From Rhodopseudomonas_A palustris_F (lineage in GTDB: Bacteria > Pseudomonadota > Alphaproteobacteria > Rhizobiales > Xanthobacteraceae), in assembly GCF_000013745.1 (NCBI RefSeq), contig NC_007925.1:2108001-2172000 (forward strand): a stretch of DNA of 64,000 nucleotides. The letters run 5' to 3'. How positions within the stretch are numbered: the stretch's first letter is position 1; each line of letters starts with the position of its first letter. The notes beneath the pieces were generated by a model that worked only from the letters and a program-made list of their open reading frames with translations, was not told where the DNA came from and ran no database searches. Shown here one piece after another: positions 42,473 through 49,910 of the stretch. The translations under genes and the position numbers were made by a program.

Positions 42473-44962
42473 TCACCATCGGTAGGCCAGCTTGCCCATG
42501 ATAGTTCGCGACGAGCCGTAATTGCAGGCGTTGACGGTGAAGCACGCCGGCACGTAGTATTTGTCGAACAAGTTGGTGACGTTGACGCTGGCGGTGAATC
42601 CCTTCATCGCCAGGAATTTCTTGCCGAGATCATAGCGCAGCGCGGCGTCGACCAGGGTGAATTCCGGAACCCTGAAGCTGTTGGCGTCGTCGCCCCAGGT
42701 TTCGCCGATGTAGCGGACGCCGCCGCCGACCGCGAAGCCGGCAAGCGCGGCGGTCTGGAATTCGTAATTCAACCAGAGCGACGCCGAATGCGCCGGCACG
42801 CGGTAGGGCGTGTTGCCGATCTGGCCGGCGGTATTGGTCTTGGTGATCTCCGCGTCGGTGTAAGTGTAAGCCGCGGTGAGGCTCCAGCCGCTATCGAGGC
42901 TGGCGACCGCCTCGATTTCAACGCCCTGAACCCGAACCTCTCCGGTCTGCACCGAGTAGTTGGTGTTGACCGGGTCGATGGTCTGGACGTTCTGACGGCG
43001 AAGGTCGAAGGCGCTCAGGGTCACGAAGCTGTTGTAGCCGGTCGGCTGGTACTTCACGCCGACCTCATATTGCTGTCCGGTCTCCGGCAGGTAGGAATTG
43101 CCAAGCCGATCGGTGCCGACCACCGGCGTGAATGATTCGGCATAGCTGATGTAGGGCGCAAGCCCGAACTTCGACAGATAGGTCAGCCCCGCCCGCTTGG
43201 TGAAGTCCCCGTCGTCCTGCGATCGGGAGCTGTTGGCGATCAGATTGTCGGTGTCGCGCCAGGCCCAGTCCTGGCGGACGCCCAGCGTCAGCAACCACTT
43301 GTCGAGCTTCAGCTGGTCCTGCAGATAGAGCCCGGCCTGCGAAGCGGTGATGTCCTGCAGCGACCTGCTGGTGTAGGCGTTGGTGTTGACGACCGCGCCG
43401 TAGACCGGATTGAAGATATCGATCGAAGCAGCGGCGCCGCTCTGTTCCAGCCAATGCGACGTTCCCCACAGATAGTCCAATCCGACGATCGCCTTGTGCT
43501 CGATCGGACCGGTGTCGAAATTGAATCTCAGGCGGTTGTCGACGGTGACGGCGTCGCTGTCGATGTCGCGAAGCGTGTAGCGGCGATTGAGGGTTCGCTC
43601 GTTCACCAGGGCGCCCGACGCTTGGAGATATTGCCGATGATTGGTCATGTGGGTGTAACGGAAATTCTGCTCGAATTTCACCGTCTCGTTGAAGCGATGT
43701 TCCAGCTCGTAGCCGAGCGCCGTGCGCTCGGAGGTCTCGCCCTCCCAGCTCGGTTCGCCAAGGAACCGGCTGAACGGGATATGGCCGTATCGGTTCGGCA
43801 GCAGCACCGCCGCCGCCGGAACCTGGGCGTAGAAATCGCCTTCGTTGCGCTGGTAGGAGGTCAGCACGGTGAGGTTGGTGTCCGGGTTGGGGAGCCAGGT
43901 GACGCTGGGTGCGAAATACACCCGATCGTTCTTGACGTAGTCGACCTGGGTGTCGGCGTTGCGGCCGAGGCCGACGAAGCGATACAGCAGCGACTTGTCG
44001 GGACTGGCCCCGCCGATGTCGAACGCGGTCTGGGCGTGGTTGAAGCTGCCATAGGTCAGCTCGATTTCGTTGACCGGATTGGCGGTCGGCCGCTTGGAGA
44101 CGGCGTTGATCAGGCCGCCGGGGGTCTGTTGTCCAAACAGCACCGAGGTCGGCCCTTTCAGCACCTCGACGCGCTCCAGGCCGTAGGGATCGGTGGCGAA
44201 GAAGCCGAAATAGCCCGGGGTGACGCTGCGCAGCCCGTCCTGATAGGTGTCGAGACTGCTCTGCAAGAAGCCGCGGACGTACAGCGGATTGTCGAGCGCC
44301 TGCGATCCGCTGGCCTCGGTGCGGACGCCGGCGGTGTAGCGCAGCGCTTCGTTGATGCTCTGGGCGCCCTGGTCCTTGATTTGATCGGAGGTGACGACCG
44401 AGATCGCCTGCGGGGTCTGCAGGATCGGGATGTCGCCCTTCATGCCGGTCGACGCGTTCTGCGCGACGTAGCCGTCGACATGTTCGAACGCCGACTGTCC
44501 GTCGACGTTGATCGTATCGATCGCGATGACGCCGTCGCCGGCGATGGCGTCGATCGCGGTCATCCTGGGATCGACCAGAGCGACGGTGGTCGGGCCGGTG
44601 GCACGAACGCGAAGCCCGGTGCCGGCCAGCAGCGTCTGCAGCGCGCGTTGCGGCGGCATCACGCCGGACACCGCCGAGGAGGTCTTGCCGCCGACGATCT
44701 GCGAGGAATAGCCGACCTCCCACCCGGTCGTTCGAATGAAGGCGGCGATTGCCGAGGCCAGCGGCTGTGCGGGGATGGCGAGGGTCACCAGCTGAGCGGC
44801 CGGCGGCTGGGCTTGCTGCGCGGTGGCCGCGGTCGCGGCGAACAGACTGGCGCTGCCCAGCATCGTGGTGGAGATCAGGGTGGGCAGCAGCCGACGCGCG
44901 CGTTTTGTCACTCTGTCGTTATTAATCGCATTTGAGGCGCCCACGCCGAAACCGAACTCCAT
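42473..44962 (-). CDS. TonB-dependent siderophore receptor with signalling (STN) domain, FpvA/FoxA type
   Basis: An 829-residue outer-membrane transducer. After the signal peptide (cleaved near ATAQQ) comes an STN/secretin-like signalling domain, about residues 58-130 (TLAIPAQPLASAIAAFIRTTGWEVGYSSQIV...LLAGTGLRVRA), which contacts the anti-sigma FecR. The plug has IPILQTPQAISVVTSDQIKDQGAQSINEALRYTAGV and LERVEVLKGPTSVLFGQQTPGGLIN, the ferric-hydroxamate (FhuE/FoxA/FpvA-like) subgroup. The C-terminus is a beta strand ending in W. The ATG has GAGGGA 8 bases upstream. It lies 111 bases after fecR, so the three form a cell-surface signalling unit. Confidence 0.93.
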   Translation of the reverse strand: MEFGFGVGASNAINNDRVTKRARRLLPTLISTTMLGSASLFAATAATAQQAQPPAAQLVTLAIPAQPLASAIAAFIRTTGWEVGYSSQIVGGKTSSAVSGVMPPQRALQTLLAGTGLRVRATGPTTVALVDPRMTAIDAIAGDGVIAIDTINVDGQSAFEHVDGYVAQNASTGMKGDIPILQTPQAISVVTSDQIKDQGAQSINEALRYTAGVRTEASGSQALDNPLYVRGFLQSSLDTYQDGLRSVTPGYFGFFATDPYGLERVEVLKGPTSVLFGQQTPGGLINAVSKRPTANPVNEIELTYGSFNHAQTAFDIGGASPDKSLLYRFVGLGRNADTQVDYVKNDRVYFAPSVTWLPNPDTNLTVLTSYQRNEGDFYAQVPAAAVLLPNRYGHIPFSRFLGEPSWEGETSERTALGYELEHRFNETVKFEQNFRYTHMTNHRQYLQASGALVNERTLNRRYTLRDIDSDAVTVDNRLRFNFDTGPIEHKAIVGLDYLWGTSHWLEQSGAAASIDIFNPVYGAVVNTNAYTSRSLQDITASQAGLYLQDQLKLDKWLLTLGVRQDWAWRDTDNLIANSSRSQDDGDFTKRAGLTYLSKFGLAPYISYAESFTPVVGTDRLGNSYLPETGQQYEVGVKYQPTGYNSFVTLSAFDLRRQNVQTIDPVNTNYSVQTGEVRVQGVEIEAVASLDSGWSLTAAYTYTDAEITKTNTAGQIGNTPYRVPAHSASLWLNYEFQTAALAGFAVGGGVRYIGETWGDDANSFRVPEFTLVDAALRYDLGKKFLAMKGFTASVNVTNLFDKYYVPACFTVNACNYGSSRTIMGKLAYRW

Positions 44963-45073
44963 TGGAAAAATCCCTCTTCGTCATGAATTGCGAGCCGGTC
45001 CGCGCGCGCATAGGGCGGCTCCTGTCAAACTCGACGAATGGGCGAAGCAAATCTCACAACGGAAGTTGCGAAT

Positions 45074-46078
45074 TTAACGCAGAATTAGGAGGCCTCCAGG
45101 AATGCGCGTCACCGTTGCGCCCGCCGCCATTGCAAGCGATCGGATGGTGCCTTCCGGATTCGCCAGACGGTAGCTGCCGCTGACGGTGACGTCGCCGATC
45201 CGACGATCAGCAATCAGAACCGGCCGCGGATAGTAACGCTTGACCTCGTCCAACACCTGCCGGAGCGGACGATCGTTGAACACGATGCGGCCGTCTAGCC
45301 AGGCCAGCGAGCTGGCGATGTCGATGTGGCTGGCGCCGGACAGCGCCGTTGCCGAAGCGGAAACAGAATAGCCCGGCTCGAGCCGCGCGGTCTCGGCCCG
45401 GTCCGGCAGCCGGGCCACCTCGACGGAGCCGCGTGCGAGAACGACGACGTCTTGCTGGTCGTCGGTTCGCACCGAAAACGCCGTCCCCTTGACCCCGACC
45501 TCCGCGAAACGACCCGCCACGGTGAATGGATGCGTCGCGTCCGGCACGACGTCGAAAAATGCTTCGCCCTGCAGCAGCCGCACCGATCGCTCGCCGTTGC
45601 TGAAGCGCAACGCGACGGCCGACGCGGTGTTCAGGGTCATGCGCGAGCCATCGGGAAGGATCACCTGCTGCCGGTCGCCGGTCGCCGTCATGTAATCGGC
45701 CTGCCGTTGGATGATCAACGCCGGGACCCACTGCAGCCCGATCGCGATCAGCGCGGCCGCGGCGATCGCGGTGATCGACCGCGTCCAGCGCCTGCGAGGC
45801 GGAGACCTCCGCCGTATCGGCAGCGGGTGGACGCTACGCTGCGCGAGGCGCTGGGTGGCGAGTTCGATTTCGGGGGAGGTCCAGATCTGCGTGAGCTTCG
45901 CGAAGGCTTCGGCGTGGTTTGGGCTCTGGTTTCGCCATCGCGCGAAATCGTCGCTGACCGCCGCGTCCTCGGGGCTCGCCTGCAAGCGGACAAACCAGTC
46001 CAGCGCCGCGTCCGTCACCGGATCGGGATGGACATAATGCGTTTCTGGCGCGGGGCGTTTGGCCCGATCATGTTCCAC
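45074..46078 (-). CDS. FecR-type anti-sigma/regulator protein
   Basis: A 334-residue inner-membrane regulator. The N-terminal DUF4880-like region is ALDWFVRLQASPEDAAVSDDFARWRNQSPNHAEAFAKL (sigma-factor binding). One transmembrane helix (ITAIAAAALIAIGLQWV, about 102-119) precedes the periplasmic FecR domain (TATGDRQQVILPDGSRMTLNTASA...GEAFFDV...HPFTVAG). It transmits the siderophore-bound state of the receptor to the sigma factor. Confidence 0.92.
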   Translation of the reverse strand: MEHDRAKRPAPETHYVHPDPVTDAALDWFVRLQASPEDAAVSDDFARWRNQSPNHAEAFAKLTQIWTSPEIELATQRLAQRSVHPLPIRRRSPPRRRWTRSITAIAAAALIAIGLQWVPALIIQRQADYMTATGDRQQVILPDGSRMTLNTASAVALRFSNGERSVRLLQGEAFFDVVPDATHPFTVAGRFAEVGVKGTAFSVRTDDQQDVVVLARGSVEVARLPDRAETARLEPGYSVSASATALSGASHIDIASSLAWLDGRIVFNDRPLRQVLDEVKRYYPRPVLIADRRIGDVTVSGSYRLANPEGTIRSLAMAAGATVTRIPGGLLILR

Positions 46079-46231
46079 TCAGGTCATCCGAAACAAAGCT
46101 GGTGTATCGCGCGGTGTTATAGCTGAGACGTTCGGCAGATTGAAATCTCACAAAAGGAGGTGTTCTTCGTCGGCGAACCGCGCGTCCATTCGTTGCATTC
46201 CATTGCGATCCGCGACGCTGGGCCTGCGCCG

Positions 46232-46747
46232 TCATCTGCGGTCGATCCGTGCCAGCGCATCGTGGCAATGTCCGACCGCAAGTTTGAGATCATTGAAAAC
46301 CGTGTTTTGCGACACTCCGAGATGTTCGGCGATCCTTGGATAAGGCCATTTTCTGACCCGACTGAGAATCCAAACGCTCTGCGCCCGCTTGGGAAGCTGG
46401 GCCAACGCCTGATCCAGCAATTTCAGCCGCTCGCGCTGGATCAGCGCGTCCTCCGGCGACGGCACATTGGCCGGCACGTTCATCACCGTGGTGTCTGGAT
46501 GATCGTTTCGTTCAAACGATCCGCGCAATTTCTTGCGCCGCAAGTGATCGATCGCCAGGTTGCGCGCGGTTTGGTGAAGGAATGCCTCGATGTGATCGAT
46601 CGGTCCGGCTTCGATCGCCTTGCGGGCCCGCAGATAGGTTTCGTGGGCGACATCCTCGGCCGCCTGCGCATCGCGGACGATCCGCATGGCGCTCCACATC
46701 AGCGATTTGCGATGATGCAAGAAGACGTTGTTCAAGACCGCAAGCAT
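46232..46747 (-). CDS. ECF sigma factor, FecI type
   Basis: A 171-residue sigma-70 family factor with region 2 (VRDAQAAEDVAHETYLRA, HQTARNLAIDHLRRKKLR) and region 4 (LAQLPKRAQSVWILSRVRKWPYPRIAEHLGVSQNTVFNDLKLAVGHC). It should direct transcription of the adjacent receptor gene. It is followed by fecR after 153 bases. Confidence 0.92.
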   Translation of the reverse strand: MLAVLNNVFLHHRKSLMWSAMRIVRDAQAAEDVAHETYLRARKAIEAGPIDHIEAFLHQTARNLAIDHLRRKKLRGSFERNDHPDTTVMNVPANVPSPEDALIQRERLKLLDQALAQLPKRAQSVWILSRVRKWPYPRIAEHLGVSQNTVFNDLKLAVGHCHDALARIDRR

Positions 46748-46958
46748 GCCGCGGCCCCTGCCAACGCGGCGCCATCCGCCGGCACGATGATGGTCCGGAC
46801 CGGCCGCGGAATCCGCAGTTGGCTGCGATTGATGACCATCGGTCCGTCGGCCTGGCCTGTTCCCACGATCGATGCGTACCCGTCTCCTGAGCGTCCGGCG
46901 TCGTGCCCAGATTGAGAAGGGCTATTAGCAGAAGCGGATTCGCATTCAACGACAATCA

Positions 46959-46975
46959 ATTAGAACGAATACAAA
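46959..46975. promoter_or_regulatory. ICE-like box upstream of fecI
   Basis: ATTAGAACGAATACAAA matches 10 of 14 fixed positions of the ICE consensus. The left half-site TTAGAA is intact but the right half is poor. It lies 212 bases upstream of the fecI start. Confidence 0.3.
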
Positions 46976-47269
46976 CTGCAAGCGGGTTCTGCCCGGGACC
47001 GCAAGACGGCGGTGCCGTAGTTGAGCTTGGTCGTTGGCTTTCCAGCAGGAGAGGCCGTGGGCATTGCGGCCACCGCCGTTGCTCGACTTGTCTGAACTTT
47101 GCAGCACGCGCTCCACACGGGTCAATGCTTGGTGGCAACTAATTGTGGCCTTGCGCTCGTTGCAAGCGGCGATCGGCGCAACGTGAAGCCGATAGCTTAG
47201 ATTGATTGTAAGCGCGCAAGATTGCGGGGCGTGGCGAACAACCTTAATCCTACTCACATCGAGCTGCGC

Positions 47270-47286
47270 TTTAGAACTGTTCAACG
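47270..47286. promoter_or_regulatory. ICE-like box upstream of exbB
   Basis: TTTAGAACTGTTCAACG has the complete left half TTTAGAA, correct 3-base spacing and TTC of the right half (11 of 14). It lies 228 bases upstream of the exbB start. Confidence 0.45.
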
Positions 47287-47513
47287 TGTGCTGCGGCGTC
47301 GTGTTGTCGGCGAAGTGCGGTTGACGACGGCGATTGTGTCGGCGGGCGATGCCGGCGGTGACGACGTCCACTGCGGCGGGTACCGCCGGCCGCAGGTCAG
47401 AGCGCTCCGCAAGTGACCGCGTGGCAAGTTGTGCGCATCACGTTGGCGAGGATCGTTGCCCGCTCGGATGATCGGAGTGGGCCGAATGAGTCGGATAGAA
47501 AAGGCGGAATGTA

Positions 47514-48380
47514 ATGAAGAATCTGACGCGCCGACTGACTCTGGGGTTGCTGCTCGCGCTGGTTCAGCTGCCGGCCTCGGCGCAGGACGCCGCATCGCCC
47601 GGCGATGCGACATTGCCGCCGCCGCCGACGCCGCTCGCGGTCCCCACCGGGCTGCCGCATGATCTGTCGCCCTGGGCGATGTTCCTCGCCGCCGACAACA
47701 TCGTCAAGGCGGTGATCGTCGGGCTGGCGCTTGCCTCGCTGGCGACCTGGACGGTGTGGCTGGTGAAGATCGTCGAACTCACCAGCGCCAAGCGCAGGGC
47801 GCGCAGCGCGGTGCGCAAACTGCAGCGCGCTGACAGCCTGGTACAGGCCAGGCAGCAGATCGATGCGGACTGGACCCGCGATGGTCCGGTCGCCGATCTG
47901 GCGCAGGCGGCGTTGCGCGAGACCGAGCGCTCGAACGATCTGTCTGCGGAGGGCGTCAAGGAGCGGCTCGCCATCGCGTTGTCGCGGATCGAGGCCGAGG
48001 CCGGCCGCGACATGGCGCGCGGCACCGGGCTGCTGGCGACGATCGGGGCGACCGCGCCGTTCATCGGCCTGTTCGGCACGGTGTGGGGCATCATGAATTC
48101 GTTCGTCGGCATCGCGCAGACCAAGACCACCAACCTCGCGGTGGTGGCGCCCGGCATCGCCGAGGCGCTGCTCGCCACCGCGATCGGGCTCGTCGCAGCG
48201 ATCCCCGCGGTGATCATCTACAATGTGTTCGCCCGCGCCATCGCCGGCTATCGTGCGCTGTTGTCGGATGCTTCCGGCGAGGTACTGCAGCATCTGTCGC
48301 GCGATCTCGAGCGGCAACAGAAGGCTGCGCCCGCCGGGCGGGCCGCACCGGCGCGCTCGCGCTGGCTGGCGGCGGAGTAG
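47514..48380 (+). CDS. exbB: TonB-system energising protein ExbB
   Basis: A 288-residue inner-membrane MotA/TolQ/ExbB protein. It has a signal-like N-terminus and a Pro-rich periplasmic stretch (TLPPPPTPLAVPTGLPHDLSPWAMFLAADNIVKAV). Three transmembrane helices include GTGLLATIGATAPFIGLFGTVWGIMNSFVGI and IAEALLATAIGLVAAIPAVIIYNVF, both family hallmarks. With ExbD it converts proton flow to TonB movement, powering all three TonB-dependent receptors in this window. Confidence 0.95.
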   Translation: MKNLTRRLTLGLLLALVQLPASAQDAASPGDATLPPPPTPLAVPTGLPHDLSPWAMFLAADNIVKAVIVGLALASLATWTVWLVKIVELTSAKRRARSAVRKLQRADSLVQARQQIDADWTRDGPVADLAQAALRETERSNDLSAEGVKERLAIALSRIEAEAGRDMARGTGLLATIGATAPFIGLFGTVWGIMNSFVGIAQTKTTNLAVVAPGIAEALLATAIGLVAAIPAVIIYNVFARAIAGYRALLSDASGEVLQHLSRDLERQQKAAPAGRAAPARSRWLAAE

Positions 48381-48386
48381 CCGATC

Positions 48387-48860
48387 ATGGCGGTGACGTT
48401 GAAAGACCCGCACGACGGCGACCTTGCCGAACTGTCCGAAATCAACGTCACGCCGTTCATCGACGTGATGCTGGTGCTGCTGATCATCTTCATGGTGGCG
48501 GCGCCGTTGTCGACGGTGGATGTCGGCGTCGATCTGCCGACCTCCACCGCGCAGCCGCAGCCGCGGCCCGACAAGCCGGTGTATCTCACCGTCAAGCCGG
48601 ACCTGTCGCTGGCGCTCGGCAACCAGGATATCGCCCGCGAGGCGTTGCAGGCCGCGCTCGACGGCCAGACGGCGAGCGATCGCGAGCAACGCGTGTTCCT
48701 GCGCGCCGACGGGGTGGTGCCGTATCGCGAACTGATGGCGGTGATGAACCTGCTGCGCGGTGCCGGCTATCTCAAGGTGGCGCTGGTTGCGCTGGAAGAC
48801 CTTGGGGCGGGCGGTGCCATTGCCGCCACGCCGGCGATGCCGCAAGCGCCGCGGCCATGA
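48387..48860 (+). CDS. exbD: TonB-system energising protein ExbD
   Basis: A 157-residue protein with one N-terminal helix containing the proton-carrying Asp in INVTPFIDVMLVLLIIFMVAAPL, followed by a periplasmic domain (RVFLRADGVVPYRELMAVMNLLRGAGYLKVALV). It lies 6 bases after exbB and overlaps tonB by 4 bases. Confidence 0.95.
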   Translation: MAVTLKDPHDGDLAELSEINVTPFIDVMLVLLIIFMVAAPLSTVDVGVDLPTSTAQPQPRPDKPVYLTVKPDLSLALGNQDIAREALQAALDGQTASDREQRVFLRADGVVPYRELMAVMNLLRGAGYLKVALVALEDLGAGGAIAATPAMPQAPRP

Positions 48861-49657
48861 TATTCGGCTGGCACGATCCCGACGCCGGGCCTGACCGCGT
48901 GTCGCCGCGCGCCGGAGTGCGCTGGCTGCTTGCGGCCGTGACGGTCGCGGGACTTCATGTCGCGGCGGTGATGGCCGGGTTGAACTGGAAGCCGGCGGAG
49001 GCCGCGGGCGATCCGCCGGCCGCGCTGATGATGGAGCTGGCGCCGCTCGCGGTGGCACCGGAGTCGACGGAGCAGGTGGCGCCGGGGCCGCAGCTCACAG
49101 AGGCGCAACCCGAAGCCGAGCCCGAGCCGGAGGTCCCAGTCGAGGACAAGCCGCCGGACATCAAGCTTCCGGACACCGCCAAGCTGGAGGCCGCCGCCGT
49201 GCTGCCGCCGCCGCCGAAGCCGGAGAAGAAACCGCCGCCGAAGAAAAAACGCGAGGCCGAGCGCACGAAGCCGATCAACCCCGACCGCTCCAAAGCGACG
49301 CAGACCTCGGCGCCGCCGGCCGCGCAGGCGCAGAGCGCCGATCGCATGGCCGCGCCGGCGGCGGGGGCTTCGACGTCGTCGGCTTCAGCGGCGTCGTGGC
49401 GTGGCGCATTGATGGCACATCTCAACCGACACAAGCGGTTTCCTCCCGGCGGCGGTGCCGGCATGGCACAGGTCGCCTTCACGATCGATCGGTCCGGGGA
49501 GGTGCGCGCGGCCAGGTTGGTTGGATCGTCCGGCGACGCCGCGCTCGATGCCGAGGCGGTCGGCCTGGTTCGCCGTGCCAGCCCGGTGCCGCCGCCGCCC
49601 GCCAATGTCGGCGGCTCGTCGATCTCGCTGTCGGTCCCGGTCAGGTTCAACCGCTGA
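48857..49657 (+). CDS. tonB: TonB energy transducer
   Basis: A 266-residue periplasm-spanning protein. An N-terminal anchor (WLLAAVTVAGLHVAAVMAGL) is followed by a long Pro/Glu then Pro/Lys-rich rod (EAEPEPEVP, LPPPPKPEKKPPPKKKREAE) and a C-terminal TonB domain (LMAHLNRHKRFPPGGGAGMAQVAFTIDRSGEVRAARL...LVRRASPVPPPP). The start overlaps the exbD stop (ATGA). Confidence 0.95.
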   Translation: MIFGWHDPDAGPDRVSPRAGVRWLLAAVTVAGLHVAAVMAGLNWKPAEAAGDPPAALMMELAPLAVAPESTEQVAPGPQLTEAQPEAEPEPEVPVEDKPPDIKLPDTAKLEAAAVLPPPPKPEKKPPPKKKREAERTKPINPDRSKATQTSAPPAAQAQSADRMAAPAAGASTSSASAASWRGALMAHLNRHKRFPPGGGAGMAQVAFTIDRSGEVRAARLVGSSGDAALDAEAVGLVRRASPVPPPPANVGGSSISLSVPVRFNR

Positions 49658-49810
49658 GGCGTGATGTCAGCCCGCCTCTGTAGACTTTTCTCTTTCGTTC
49701 TTTAGAGGTTTTCAGCAACCGCCGGCACGACTGCCAACTCTGCGCGCATTGCTCGGAAGACTCGACCAGCTGTGAGGGGCAAACAGCTACAGCGAACCGC
49801 GCGCGCTGAA

Positions 49811-49832
49811 CGCCCCGCTCGAAAGCGGGGCG
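49811..49832. terminator. Terminator hairpin between tonB and the convergent TonB-dependent receptor
   Basis: A 9-bp stem, CGCCCCGCT (49811-49819) with AGCGGGGCG (49824-49832), and a 4-base loop that reads TTCG on the minus strand, a stable UUCG tetraloop for transcripts from the receptor side. It lies in the gap between convergent genes. Confidence 0.65.
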
Positions 49833-49910
49833 CCGAGATTGATCCGGCGCGGTCCAAGCTTGCGTTATGTCCTGGCCCCGCCGGAAGCGGCGGTCGCAAG
49901 TCCCGACGGC

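Larger units (their letters stand above)
46748..47513. promoter_or_regulatory. Divergent control region between fecI and exbB-exbD-tonB
   Basis: About 770 bases without a supported gene. It holds two ICE-like boxes (46959-46975 nearer fecI, 47270-47286 nearer exbB). Short frames seen here lack homologous features. The length is unusual and small RNAs cannot be excluded. Confidence 0.4.

Noticed and set aside
46732..46959. 75-codon minus-strand frame overlapping the start of fecI
   Set aside because: No recognisable domain, and it overlaps the iron-box region; likely a chance frame.
47397..49058. 553-codon minus-strand frame across exbB-exbD
   Set aside because: Arg/His-rich shadow of the exbBD genes, no domain.
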